Source: Bryobacteraceae bacterium
GTDB lineage: Bacteria > Acidobacteriota > Terriglobia > Bryobacterales > Bryobacteraceae
Length of the DNA stretch: 58,313 nt
Reading direction: 5' to 3'
NCBI GenBank assembly: GCA_019187195.1
Contig: JABAQT010000057.1
Location: forward strand, 2,378 to 60,690
The notes beneath the pieces were generated by a model that made no database searches, was not told the origin of the DNA, and saw only the letters and a list, made by a program, of their open reading frames with translations. Each line of letters opens with the position of its first letter. Position 1 is the first letter of the stretch. The translations under genes were made by a program, and so were the position numbers. Of this stretch, positions 22,355 through 31,442 are shown piece after piece.

Positions 22355-24951
22355 AATGGCTGCCACCATCCAAATCGTCGAGAAGTGGAAAGACGGCAGT
22401 GAAGTTATCTAAGCACGTCTTACTGTTGATTAGCGCTGGGGTGCTCCTGTGCCCCAGCGCATCTGCTTATTATCACTTCCTGCGCTATCTCACACGCAAC
22501 GCTCCCTTCGTCTCCGTCCCCACGAAATGGGACCTGGCCGCCCTCCCCAACAAGACCCTCAATTACTATCTCTCCGAGCAGGGACCCACCGCCCTCGCCG
22601 CGAACGACAGCCTTCCGTCCATCCTTAGCCAGATCCGCCTTGCCGCCAAGACATGGAATGATGTCGACTCATCCGATTTGCGGATCACCTTCGGCGGCAT
22701 CGCGCCGGCCGGATCCCCCTCGAAAGGCCCTGGCATCGATGTCGTCTTTTCCGAGGATATTCCGCCGGGGCTGATCGCCCTGGGCGGCACTTCGTCGGTG
22801 GGTTCGGTCATCGCCGCCACCGCCACAACCGGCGCGTTTGCGCCTATCAACCGGTCGTTGGTGATGCTTCGCGGAGATCTTTCGGACCAGCCGAGCTTCA
22901 GTGAAGCCTTCTTCCTAACCGTGGTCCACGAATTTGGCCATGCGCTCGGGTTGCAGCATTCGCTCTCCTCGAGTGTGATGTCCACCCAGATCACGAGAGC
23001 CACTTCGAAGGCCAGTCCATTGGCGGCGGATGATATCGCCGGCATCTCGCTCCTCTATCCGGCGCGGAATTTCCTGTCGCTCACGGGAACCATCACGGGC
23101 CGTGTGACCCTGGGAGGAAACGGGGTGGGGATGGCCTCCGTCACCGCGATTCCGCCGTCCGGACCCGCGTTGAACACGCTCACCAATCCGGACGGCACTT
23201 ACCGGATTGACGGGATTCCGCAAGGCCAGTACTTTGTCTACGTACAGCCGCTGCCTTCCCCTCTTGATGGCGAGGCGAGCCCCGCTAATATAGTGGCTCC
23301 CATTGGGCCGGATGGCCAGCCGTTTCCGTTCCCCTCCCCCTTCGACGCCCAGTTCTTTCCCGGCACTCGAGATCCGAATCAGGCGGCTCCCATCGCCGTG
23401 ATGCCCGGCGTTTCCGTGGATAACGTGAATTTCCAGACGCAGCCGCGCTCCTCGATCCCTATTTCCTCAGTGCAGGCCTACGGGTTCATCGGCCAGGTGA
23501 CTGTCAAGCCCCCGGTGCTGAACCGCAATCTGGGCGGCGGTTCCGTGGTCGCCTACGGGAACGGTTTGCTCACCTCATCCGGGTCGATCCTTCCCGGGCT
23601 CAACGTGATCCCGATCGGCGGATCCGTCGGCCTGAACGGAAGCCCGAGGCCCTACCTCTACGCGCCCTCTTACGTGCAGATGGACCTGCTGTTGAACTCT
23701 TTCACCACCGAAGGTTTTCATCACCTGGTATTCGCCACCCCCAATGACATGTACGTCCTGCCCTCGGCGTTCCAGGTGACCGTGAAACCGCCTCCCTCCA
23801 TCGCTTCGGTGACTCCGGGCTCCGATGCGGCCGGAAATCGCGTGGTTGCCATCACCGCCGCGAACATCGACCAGAACACACGCTTCCTATTCGATGGCTA
23901 CCCCGCCGCCATCCGTTCCTACGATGCCCAGGCGGGACGAGTAGTGGTAAGCCCGCCACCCGCCGCGCCCGGCCACAACGCCGCTGTTGTCGCACTTACC
24001 ACCGATGGCCAGAGTTCGCTCTATGTGCAGGGCAACAATCCGGTTTCTTATACCTACGATGCCGGCGACGCCCCCGCCATCAGCATCGCTCCGGCGGCGC
24101 TCCCCGCGGGGTCGGAGGCCATGGTCGAGATCACCGGCACGAATCTCAACCTCATTGACGGACTGGCTCGCCTTGGATTTGGGACCAGCGACATCACCGT
24201 CCGCCGTGTTTGGGTGACCGGACCGAATCGATTGCTGGCCGACATCGGCATTTCCGGCGCCGCCTCTCCGGCCACAACCACCGTGAGTCTCGCCAATGGC
24301 CTTGAAACCGTAACCCTGCCCGGCGGCTTCAGCGTGCAACCGGCCGTCGCCGGAAAGCTGCTGGTTCTTCCGCAGGCGATCAACCCGGTTACCGGCTCGG
24401 CGCTGCTTACCGCCGGAGCCCCGGCGATGCTGTTCACCCTGAACCTGCCGGCCGGAATCACACCCGCCGGGATTCTGCTGACGCTCAATGATCTGCCCAT
24501 TGCGGTCTCGGCCGTATCGAACGGACAGGTGAGTTTTCAGATTCCCGCCACCATCGCTCCCGGACCGGCCATCGTGCGCCTTCGCACCTCCACCGACGCC
24601 GCCCAGCCCATCGCTTTCCACATCGAACCCCCGCCGCCCGTTATCGTCTCGATCCTGAGCCAGGGCGCGCCGGTCGACGCCGCCCATCCCGTGGGCCGGG
24701 GCGACACGCTGAGCATTGTCACGAGCGGTCTTGTCGCGAACGCGTATACGGGGATCGTTCCGCTGAGCGGCGTCACCGTCAATGCCGGCGGAGTCGACCA
24801 TACCCCCCTCCAGATCCTGCCCTCGAGCACGGTGAGCGGGGCCTATGAAGTGGTCTTCACGCTCAGTTCCAATGTCCTCTCCGGCGCGCAATTGATCACC
24901 GTTACCCAGGATGGCCGCTCCGCCAACCCGGCCGGCCTGCCGGTCCGCTAG
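22351..24951 (+). CDS. Secreted matrixin-type metalloprotease with TIG/Ig-like domains
   Basis: An 866-aa exported protein. After a signal peptide (VLLLISAGVLLCPSASAYY) comes a catalytic domain to about residue 235 with the metzincin site HEFGHALGLQHS (three His, Glu) and the Met-turn SSVMSTQ, as in matrixins. Next is a carboxypeptidase-regulatory-like beta-sandwich (residues about 245-315, SLTGTITGRVTLGGNGVG, PDGTYRIDGIPQGQYFVYV). Several TIG/IPT-like domains (SIASVTPGSDAAG, ISIAPAALPAGSEAMVEITG) and a C-terminal domain like those of acidobacterial secreted proteins (VGRGDTLSIVTSGLV) follow. GTG start at 22351 overlaps the preceding stop (GTGA). Likely an extracellular protease or adhesin; substrate unknown. 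Confidence 0.85.
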   Translation: MKWLPPSKSSRSGKTAVKLSKHVLLLISAGVLLCPSASAYYHFLRYLTRNAPFVSVPTKWDLAALPNKTLNYYLSEQGPTALAANDSLPSILSQIRLAAKTWNDVDSSDLRITFGGIAPAGSPSKGPGIDVVFSEDIPPGLIALGGTSSVGSVIAATATTGAFAPINRSLVMLRGDLSDQPSFSEAFFLTVVHEFGHALGLQHSLSSSVMSTQITRATSKASPLAADDIAGISLLYPARNFLSLTGTITGRVTLGGNGVGMASVTAIPPSGPALNTLTNPDGTYRIDGIPQGQYFVYVQPLPSPLDGEASPANIVAPIGPDGQPFPFPSPFDAQFFPGTRDPNQAAPIAVMPGVSVDNVNFQTQPRSSIPISSVQAYGFIGQVTVKPPVLNRNLGGGSVVAYGNGLLTSSGSILPGLNVIPIGGSVGLNGSPRPYLYAPSYVQMDLLLNSFTTEGFHHLVFATPNDMYVLPSAFQVTVKPPPSIASVTPGSDAAGNRVVAITAANIDQNTRFLFDGYPAAIRSYDAQAGRVVVSPPPAAPGHNAAVVALTTDGQSSLYVQGNNPVSYTYDAGDAPAISIAPAALPAGSEAMVEITGTNLNLIDGLARLGFGTSDITVRRVWVTGPNRLLADIGISGAASPATTTVSLANGLETVTLPGGFSVQPAVAGKLLVLPQAINPVTGSALLTAGAPAMLFTLNLPAGITPAGILLTLNDLPIAVSAVSNGQVSFQIPATIAPGPAIVRLRTSTDAAQPIAFHIEPPPPVIVSILSQGAPVDAAHPVGRGDTLSIVTSGLVANAYTGIVPLSGVTVNAGGVDHTPLQILPSSTVSGAYEVVFTLSSNVLSGAQLITVTQDGRSANPAGLPVR

Positions 24952-25011
24952 CGGCTCACCCCTCTTGTCCCGAGCCGGGTACACTAGATATTTATTCAGC
25001 GGATCGCGTTA

Positions 25012-26976
25012 ATGCGGCGAATTCTTAATCCTCGCATGGCCATTTGGCTGCTGATGGCCGTGACGTTGGCAGTTTACGCCAACCATTTTCACAATTCCTT
25101 CCATTTCGACGACTATCACACCATAAGCGACAATCCGCATATACGATCTCCGCGGAACATCCCACGTTTCTTCACGGACTCGTCGACATTCAGCGTACTT
25201 CCCACCCACCAGGTCTACCGGCCCATCGTCACCACCTCTCTCGCGCTCGATTACCGCCTCGGCGGGGGTCTGAACCCGGCTGCCTTCCACGTTTCGACGT
25301 TTTTCTGGTTCCTGGTGCAACTGCTGGTGCTCTACGTCCTTTACAAACGGCTGTTCGATGGCAGCGAATGGGCGGCGGTGCTCGCCACCGCCGTCTACGG
25401 TCTTCATCCCGTCTGTGCCGAGACGGTGAATTACGTGATCCAGCGCGGGGACCTCTATTCCACTCTCGGCGTGGCCGCCTCGCTGGCTCTTTATATCCGC
25501 AAGCCATCCTGGCGGCGTTTCGGCCTCTATCTCATCCCCTACGTTCTGGCCTGCCTGTCCAAGCCTCCCGCTCTGGTTTACCCGCTGCTGCTGTTCCTCT
25601 ACGTCCGGCTGTATGAGGAACCGGACGCCCGCCGCGCGCTCAAGGCAACGCTTCCATCGCTTGCCGCCACCGCCGCCCTCGCCCTGTTGCTTGGTCGCAT
25701 GACGGCTGCCACCTTCAACTCCGGAGGAGGTCCTCGGGTGGCCTACTGGATCACTCAAACCTGGGTAACCGGAAAGTATTTCCTCACCTTCTTCTGGCCC
25801 GCGGGGCTCAGCGCGGATTATGACATTGCGCTGTTCACGGGATTCCCTCCCAAGGCCGCCGCCGGTTTTCTATTTATTGCGGCGCTGCTGGCGGTCATCA
25901 TACTGACCGCGCGCCGGCCGGCCACGCGGACCATCGGCTATGGCCTCGCCTGGTTTCTCATTACCCTGCTGCCCACCGCCCTCACGCCTCTTGCCGAAGC
26001 CGCGAATGACCACCGCATGTACTTCGCATTCGTGGGTCTCGTGCCGGCTGTACTCGAAGCCGGGCGGTTGCTGGTGGCGCGGATGGGCGCGCCCCTCCGC
26101 CGCGCCGCCATCGCCGCCGTCTGTCTCGCGCTGGTGGCGTCGGCGGCCGCTACCTGGCGCCGCAACGAGGTATGGCGTTCGGAAGAGTCCCTGTGGCTCG
26201 ATGTCACGCGCAAGAGTCCCCACAATGGGCGCGGCTGGATGAACTACGGCCTGACGCGGATGTCGAAAGGGGACTACCGTGGGGCGCTCGACTGCTTCGC
26301 GCGGGCGCAAATCTATACTCCCGCCTATTACCTGCTCGAGATCAACACCGCGATTGCCCATGGCGCTCTGCGGCACAACGCCCAGGCGGAAGCGCACTTC
26401 CGCCGCGCCCTCCTCCTCGGACCCAATAAGCCCGCGCCTCATTGTTACTATGGCCGCTGGCTGCTCGGGGCAGGCAGGCACACGGAGGCTGTCGCCCAAC
26501 TCGAGAAGGCCTACTCCATCAACCCCTCCGATCTCACCTGCCTCCACGTTCTCATGCAGGCGTATTTCGAGCAGCAGAACTGGAGCGCGCTCCGTCCGCT
26601 CGCCGCCAGGGCCCTGGAACTCGATGCTTCGGATGCCACCGCCCGCGGCTACCTGGCGAAACTCGCGAGCCTCGAACAGGAGCTCAATTCACAATCAGCG
26701 GCTCCGCAGACCCCGGAAGGCAATCTTGACCTGTCCCTGCGCTACTACCGGGCCGGGCGCTTCGAGGAATGCGTCGCCGCCGCCCGCCAGGCTCTCCATC
26801 TCCGCAAGAATTACTCCGCCGCTTACAACAACATTGCCGCATGCAACAACGCGCTCGGCAAGTGGGACGAAGGCATCGCGGCCGCCAGGGAGGCGGTACG
26901 GCTCGAACCGGCCAGCCAGCTGGCGCGCAACAATCTCGCCTGGGCCATCTCCCAAAAGGAGAAAACACGAAAATGA
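25012..26976 (+). CDS. TMTC-like membrane glycosyltransferase with C-terminal TPRs
   Basis: A 654-aa protein in two halves. Residues 1-390 hold about ten membrane helices and follow the TMTC/protein O-mannosyltransferase-like family: FHFDDYHTISDNPHI (acidic pair in the first extracytoplasmic loop), HQVYRPIVTTSLALDY, GLHPVCAETVNYVIQRGDLY, and a late loop with PLAEAANDHRMYFAFVG. Residues about 400-654 contain TPR units (YRGALDCFARAQIYTPAYYL, AEAHFRRALLLGPNKPAPHC, WDEGIAAAREAVRLEPASQL). TMTC proteins transfer mannose from a lipid-linked donor to proteins. The next gene, coupled by ATGA, contains a DPM1-like domain that could supply the lipid-linked sugar. Specificity is not visible. Confidence 0.85.
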   Translation: MRRILNPRMAIWLLMAVTLAVYANHFHNSFHFDDYHTISDNPHIRSPRNIPRFFTDSSTFSVLPTHQVYRPIVTTSLALDYRLGGGLNPAAFHVSTFFWFLVQLLVLYVLYKRLFDGSEWAAVLATAVYGLHPVCAETVNYVIQRGDLYSTLGVAASLALYIRKPSWRRFGLYLIPYVLACLSKPPALVYPLLLFLYVRLYEEPDARRALKATLPSLAATAALALLLGRMTAATFNSGGGPRVAYWITQTWVTGKYFLTFFWPAGLSADYDIALFTGFPPKAAAGFLFIAALLAVIILTARRPATRTIGYGLAWFLITLLPTALTPLAEAANDHRMYFAFVGLVPAVLEAGRLLVARMGAPLRRAAIAAVCLALVASAAATWRRNEVWRSEESLWLDVTRKSPHNGRGWMNYGLTRMSKGDYRGALDCFARAQIYTPAYYLLEINTAIAHGALRHNAQAEAHFRRALLLGPNKPAPHCYYGRWLLGAGRHTEAVAQLEKAYSINPSDLTCLHVLMQAYFEQQNWSALRPLAARALELDASDATARGYLAKLASLEQELNSQSAAPQTPEGNLDLSLRYYRAGRFEECVAAARQALHLRKNYSAAYNNIAACNNALGKWDEGIAAAREAVRLEPASQLARNNLAWAISQKEKTRK

Positions 26977-28652
26977 GCCGATCCTCCGCGCCCCTGGCGC
27001 TGGTGATTCCCGCCTACCGCCCCGATACACGCCTGCTTGAACTTCTGGAGGCGCTCGAACCCGCGCCCTTCCCCATCGTTGTCGTCAACGACGGCAGCGG
27101 GGAAGAGTTCCGGCCGTTGTTTGCCCGCTGCGCCGCGCTGGCCGGCGTGGAAGTGATTGAGCATGCCGTCAATCTCGGCAAAGGAGCCGCCCTGCGCACT
27201 GGTTTCAACCACGCCTTGTGCCGCTTCCCCGAGGCGGCGGGTTTCGTCACGGCGGATGCCGACGGCCAGCATCACGCGGAAGATATCCGGAAAGTAGCCG
27301 CCGCGTTCCTCGAACATTCACCGAAGCTCGTGCTCGGGGCGCGCCAGTTCCGCGGCGGCGTGCCGCTCCGCAGCCGCTTCGGCAATCAATTCACACGCGG
27401 GCTGTTTCGTCTGCTGCACGGCGTGAATCTGCGCGACACTCAGACCGGGTTGCGCGGCGTTCCCCGCGCGCTGGCCGAGGCCATGCTCCGTTCCACCGCT
27501 TTCGGCTATGAGTTCGAACTCGACATGCTGATCGTGGCGCGCCAGTTGGCCATCCCCGTCGAACAGGTGGACATCCGCACGCTCTATCTCGAAGGCAACG
27601 CCTCTTCGCACTTCAATCCGCTGCTCGATTCCATGCGCATCTACTTCGTGCTGCTCCGCTTCTCGGCGGCCTCCCTGTTCACGGCGGCGTGCGATAACGC
27701 GGTCTTCTATTTCGCCCTCGGCCTGTGGGGCAGCCCTCTTCCGGCGCAAGTCTGTGGACGCCTTATAGCGGCCATCGTAAACTTCAATCTCAACCGGCGG
27801 ATGGTGTTTCTCTTCCGCGGTTCGGGAGCGCGAGTCATTGCGCGCTACGCCGCCGTGGTGGCGGGCAGCGGCGCGCTCTCCTATCTGAGCCTCATCTCGG
27901 TTCATTCGCTGCTCGGCATTTCGTACTTTCCAGCCAAACTACTGGTCGAGACTCTGCTGTTTCTCGCCAACTTCGCCTTGCAGCGTGATTTCGTCTTCTC
28001 CGCGCGGCGCGCCTCTTCCGGAGCCACGGATTGGACCACCTACTACCGGAAAGTGCCTTTCACCGCCCGTCTCACCCGCAAGTACACCACGCGCTCCATC
28101 CTCGAGGCTTTGCGGAACGCGGGATTCAGCGCCGATTCAAAGCCGGTGGTGGCCGAATTCGGGGGAGGAAACAGTTGCTTCCTTGAAGCCATTCTCGACC
28201 GCTTCCCGGTCCGCGCTTATCATGTAGTGGACACCAACCCGCTGGGGCTGGACCTGCTTCGCCGCCATAACACACCCGCTCTCATCCTCCATCAGAGCGA
28301 CGTCAGGGAAACCAGGATTCCCGAGCCAGCCGATCTCATCTTCAGCGTCGGACTCATCGAGCACTTCGACCCCTCCGGCACCTCACAGGTGGCCGCCGCT
28401 CACTTCGACAACGCGCGGCCCGGCGGCTGGGTCCTGATATCTTTTCCCTATCCTACCTGGCTCTACCGCGCCACCCGCGGCTTCCTGGAACTGATAGGAC
28501 AATGGCGGTTTCCCGATGAGCGTCCCTTGCAAAGAGAAGAGGTTCTGGCCGCGACGGCAAGCATGGGAGACCTGGTCTGGGAGAGGACGCTGTGGCCGCT
28601 CCTGCTCACCCAGCATATGATGCTCTTCCGCGCCCGGCCGGATCGCGTCTGA
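26973..28652 (+). CDS. Fusion of DPM1-like GT2, GtrA-like membrane domain and methyltransferase
   Basis: A 559-aa three-domain protein. Residues about 8-215 are a GT2 domain of the dolichol/polyprenyl-phosphate mannose synthase type (LALVIPAYRPDTRLLELLE, VVVNDGSGEE, VTADADGQHHAEDI with the DxD, RFGNQFTRGLFRLLHGVNLR). Residues about 228-346 are a GtrA-like four-helix membrane domain (LFTAACDNAVFYFALGLWG, NFNLNRRMVFLF). From about 390 follows a class I SAM methyltransferase (VVAEFGGGNSCFLEAI as motif I, LIFSVGLIEHFDPSG). ATG 26973 overlaps the TMTC-like stop by 4 nt; the long upstream frame is inside that gene. I infer synthesis and flipping of a lipid-linked sugar for the partner, plus methylation of the glycan or lipid. 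Confidence 0.85.
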   Translation: MSRSSAPLALVIPAYRPDTRLLELLEALEPAPFPIVVVNDGSGEEFRPLFARCAALAGVEVIEHAVNLGKGAALRTGFNHALCRFPEAAGFVTADADGQHHAEDIRKVAAAFLEHSPKLVLGARQFRGGVPLRSRFGNQFTRGLFRLLHGVNLRDTQTGLRGVPRALAEAMLRSTAFGYEFELDMLIVARQLAIPVEQVDIRTLYLEGNASSHFNPLLDSMRIYFVLLRFSAASLFTAACDNAVFYFALGLWGSPLPAQVCGRLIAAIVNFNLNRRMVFLFRGSGARVIARYAAVVAGSGALSYLSLISVHSLLGISYFPAKLLVETLLFLANFALQRDFVFSARRASSGATDWTTYYRKVPFTARLTRKYTTRSILEALRNAGFSADSKPVVAEFGGGNSCFLEAILDRFPVRAYHVVDTNPLGLDLLRRHNTPALILHQSDVRETRIPEPADLIFSVGLIEHFDPSGTSQVAAAHFDNARPGGWVLISFPYPTWLYRATRGFLELIGQWRFPDERPLQREEVLAATASMGDLVWERTLWPLLLTQHMMLFRARPDRV

Positions 28653-28666
28653 GCGTCCTCCACGGC

Positions 28667-29263
28667 TCAGCGTGGACGGCTGACGTGTGGATTGCCGGCG
28701 AGATAGAACCGCAAGGGCCAGTCCACGGCTTTGCGAATTCCCACCCGTGGGCCGCTGATCACGCGCAACGGCTCTTCATCGGGCATGCGGCGCACGGTGA
28801 GCGGCCGGCCCGCAATCGTGACATCGGCTCCATTCTGCTTGCGCGTGATCGCCATCGCCACGGTCAGTTTGCCCGGTCCCGAGGCGGTCTCCTCGATGCG
28901 GATCACCCCACGCCGGCGCATCATCAGCTTTATCCCGGCTACCGGCTCGAGCGCCCGGATCAGCACGCACCCCGGCGACCCCTCCGGCTCGGCCACCAAG
29001 TCCAGACACTCGTACATCCCATATATGAAATAAACGTACGCATGCCCGGGAGGCCCGAAAATCACCTTGGTCCGCGGCGTCAGGCCCCGCGAGGCGTGTG
29101 CGGCCCCGTCCTTCAATCCAAGATACGCCTCCACCTCGACGATCCGTCCCGCCGTCGATCCGTGGACAATCACCTTCCCCAGCAGATCCCGGGCCACTTC
29201 CACCGACGGCCGCGCATAGAATTCCCGCGGCAGCACTTCCCAATTCCGGATTTTCTCTTCCAA
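28667..29263 (-). CDS. 3-methyladenine DNA glycosylase (AAG/MPG family)
   Basis: DNA-repair glycosylase of 198 aa that removes alkylated purines. Family signs in order: ARDLLGKVIVH, the catalytic-Glu block GRIVEVEAYLG, DGAAHASRGLTPRT, GHAYVYFIYGMYECLDLV (DNA-intercalating region), CVLIRALEP, and SGPGKLTVAMAI with ISGPRVGI near the end. Length fits the bacterial members. It is divergent from thpR with only 27 bp between the start codons, so both promoters must overlap neighbouring coding sequence, and it is convergent with the triple-fusion gene (14-bp gap). Confidence 0.93.
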   Translation of the reverse strand: MEEKIRNWEVLPREFYARPSVEVARDLLGKVIVHGSTAGRIVEVEAYLGLKDGAAHASRGLTPRTKVIFGPPGHAYVYFIYGMYECLDLVAEPEGSPGCVLIRALEPVAGIKLMMRRRGVIRIEETASGPGKLTVAMAITRKQNGADVTIAGRPLTVRRMPDEEPLRVISGPRVGIRKAVDWPLRFYLAGNPHVSRPR

Positions 29264-29290
29264 TGCTGTACTCTAGTTGATTATTGCCAC

Positions 29291-29845
29291 ATGCGAGTGT
29301 TCGCCGGAATTGACATCCCGCCCGAGGTGAAGCGGTCCCTCGACCGTCTCATCACCGAACTCCGTTCCGCCGCCAGGCTGCGGTGGAGCCCCGTGAGCAA
29401 TCTCCACATCACCACCAAGTTCATCGGCTCCTGGCCCGATGAGCGCCTCGAGGAGATGAAATCCACCCTCGAAGCCATTGCCGGCATTGCCCCCTTCGAT
29501 ATCGCCATCCGCGGCCTTGGCTGGTTTCCCAACCCCCACCATCCACGCAGCTTCTGGGCCGCGGTCCATGCCCCCGAACAACTCGCCACCCTCGCCCGGG
29601 CCACCGAAGAGGCTGTGTTCCGGCTCGGCGTCGGAAAAGAGACCCGGCCCTACTCCCCTCATCTCACCCTGGCGCGCATCGGTGGAACGCCCAGCCTCGC
29701 GGAACTCCGGCGGCGTATAGCGAGCCTCGACGCGGATGACTTCGGCGAGTTCCGAGTCTCGGAATTTCACCTTTACCTGAGCGAATCTTCTCCGTCCGGC
29801 TCGGTATATACTAAGCTCGCCTCATTTCCGTTGAAATCGATATGA
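29291..29845 (+). CDS. thpR: RNA 2',3'-cyclic phosphodiesterase (2H family)
   Basis: A 184-aa 2H phosphoesterase of the ThpR/LigT group, which opens 2',3'-cyclic phosphate ends of RNA. Both catalytic HxT/S motifs are present: NLHITTKFIG (about residue 38) and SPHLTLARIG (about residue 120). The start RVFAGIDIPPEV is typical for the family. ATG 29291 is the first start downstream of the divergent glycosylase gene; the longer open frame lies in that gene. Its TGA overlaps the plsY ATG (ATGA), placing it at the head of the operon thpR-plsY-gpsA-sigma-anti-sigma-DUF3106-like. Confidence 0.92.
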   Translation: MRVFAGIDIPPEVKRSLDRLITELRSAARLRWSPVSNLHITTKFIGSWPDERLEEMKSTLEAIAGIAPFDIAIRGLGWFPNPHHPRSFWAAVHAPEQLATLARATEEAVFRLGVGKETRPYSPHLTLARIGGTPSLAELRRRIASLDADDFGEFRVSEFHLYLSESSPSGSVYTKLASFPLKSI

Positions 29846-30447
29846 CACCCCTGATCGCGTTGATTGCGGCCTATCTGCTCGGCGGGATTCCGTTCGGCTA
29901 CCTGCTGGTCCGCCTCAAGACCGGCCGCGATGTCCGCCAGTCCGGCAGCGGCAATATCGGAGCCACGAATGTTCTCCGCGCCGGCGGCCGGGTTCTTGGC
30001 GTCCTCACCCTCATTCTCGACATGGCGAAAGGCTTCGCGGCAACCTGGCTTGCGTCCTGGCTCACCGGAGCAAATCCGCTCTGGGTGAGCGCCGCCGCTC
30101 TTGCCGTGGCGCTCGGCCATGCCTTCCCCGCCTTCCTTGGATTTCATGGCGGCAAGGCGGCGGCTACCAGCGTCGGCGCCTTCGCCTATCTCGCGCCCGT
30201 GCCCATGCTTGCCACGACAGTCGTATTCGTCATCGCGGTGGCCGCTACCCGCTACATTTCACTCGGGTCGATTCTGGGAGCCGCCTCCTTTCCACTGGCG
30301 GTCTTTCTGATTCAACATCCACCCGCGCCCGTGGTCATCGCCTCCGTGCTCGGCGCGGCTTTCGTCGTCTGGCGGCATAAGGCCAACATCGCCCGGTTGC
30401 GCGCGGGCGCCGAGAGCGTATTCCGGTTCGGGGGGGCGAAGCGTTGA
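29842..30447 (+). CDS. plsY: Acyl-phosphate:glycerol-3-phosphate acyltransferase PlsY
   Basis: Five-helix membrane enzyme of 201 aa that makes lysophosphatidic acid from acyl-phosphate and glycerol-3-phosphate, the first acylation in phospholipid synthesis. The three conserved PlsY loops are visible: GGIPFGYLLVRLKTGRDVR, then SGSGNIGATNVLRAGGR (motif 1), GHAFPAFLGFHGGKAAATSV (motif 2, GGKGVAT in many members) and VVWRHKANIARL near the end (motif 3). Coupled to thpR by a 4-nt overlap and to gpsA, which makes its substrate, by another 4-nt overlap with a TTG start. Confidence 0.95.
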   Translation: MTPLIALIAAYLLGGIPFGYLLVRLKTGRDVRQSGSGNIGATNVLRAGGRVLGVLTLILDMAKGFAATWLASWLTGANPLWVSAAALAVALGHAFPAFLGFHGGKAAATSVGAFAYLAPVPMLATTVVFVIAVAATRYISLGSILGAASFPLAVFLIQHPPAPVVIASVLGAAFVVWRHKANIARLRAGAESVFRFGGAKR

Positions 30448-31442
30448 CCCGTCTGGCCATTATCGGAGGCGGAAGCTGGGGGACCGCCCTATCTGTCGTA
30501 CTTGCCCCACGCTTTGACAGCGTCCGGCTCTGGGTCTATGAAGACGGCCTCGCCGCCCGCATGGCCGCCACCCGCGAAAATCCGGTGTTTCTTCCCGGCA
30601 TCGCGTTGCCTCCGGCTGTCGATCCGCGGAGCACCTTTGAAGAGGTGCTGGAAGGCGCGGAAATCGTCCTCACCGTCATGCCGAGCCACCACGTCCGGAC
30701 GGTTGCCTCGGCGATGCTTCCCTTCCTCACTCCGGGGATGCTCTTCGTCAGCGCCACAAAAGGCATCGAGAACGGCACCCTCCTGAGGATGAGCCAGGTG
30801 CTCGAGGAGGTTATCGGACCCAAGTTCGCCCCGCGCGTCGCTGTTCTCTCCGGTCCTACCTTCGCCCGCGAGATCGCTCTTGGCGAGCCCGCCGCTATCG
30901 CCATCGCTTCCAACGATTCTCGACTGGCGGCCCTGATCCAGGACTCCTTCTCCGGTCCGACGTTCCGGCTCTACACCAATTCCGATCCCATCGGCGTCGA
31001 AATCGGAGCCGCGCTCAAGAACATCATCGCCATCGCCGCCGGCGTCTGCCAGGGACTTGGGCTCGGCAGCAACTCCCGAGCCGCCCTTATCACGCGCGGC
31101 CTGGCGGAAATCTCACGCCTTGCCGCCGCCATGGGGGCCAACCCCCTCACCCTCGCCGGACTGGCCGGACTTGGCGACCTGGTCCTCACCTGTACCGGCG
31201 AGTTGAGCCGTAACCGCCGGGTCGGAATCGATCTCGCCTCCGGAAAGAGTCTCCAGGAGATCCTCGACTCGATGAAAATGGTGGCCGAAGGCGTCCAGAC
31301 TACATATGCCGCGCTCGGCCTCGCCCGAAAGTTTGGCGTCAATCTGCCGATTACAGCAAAGGTGGAAGCGATCCTCAGCGGGCGGACATCCCCCCGGGAG
31401 GCGCTGCGCGAATTAATGGAGCGCTCCCTCAAAGGGGAGTGA
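30444..31442 (+). CDS. gpsA: Glycerol-3-phosphate dehydrogenase [NAD(P)+]
   Basis: Soluble enzyme of 332 aa that reduces dihydroxyacetone phosphate to glycerol-3-phosphate for phospholipid synthesis. Visible signs: the dinucleotide loop IIGGGSWGTALS at the N-terminus, PSHHVRTVASAM, SATKGIENGTL, VLSGPTFAREIALGEPAA, the catalytic lysine in EIGAALKNIIAIAAG, and LGDLVLTCTGELSRNRRVG. Length and motif order are as in typical GpsA. Translation begins at TTG 30444, which overlaps the plsY stop (TTGA). PlsY downstream of its product supply explains the pairing. Confidence 0.96.
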   Translation: MTRLAIIGGGSWGTALSVVLAPRFDSVRLWVYEDGLAARMAATRENPVFLPGIALPPAVDPRSTFEEVLEGAEIVLTVMPSHHVRTVASAMLPFLTPGMLFVSATKGIENGTLLRMSQVLEEVIGPKFAPRVAVLSGPTFAREIALGEPAAIAIASNDSRLAALIQDSFSGPTFRLYTNSDPIGVEIGAALKNIIAIAAGVCQGLGLGSNSRAALITRGLAEISRLAAAMGANPLTLAGLAGLGDLVLTCTGELSRNRRVGIDLASGKSLQEILDSMKMVAEGVQTTYAALGLARKFGVNLPITAKVEAILSGRTSPREALRELMERSLKGE

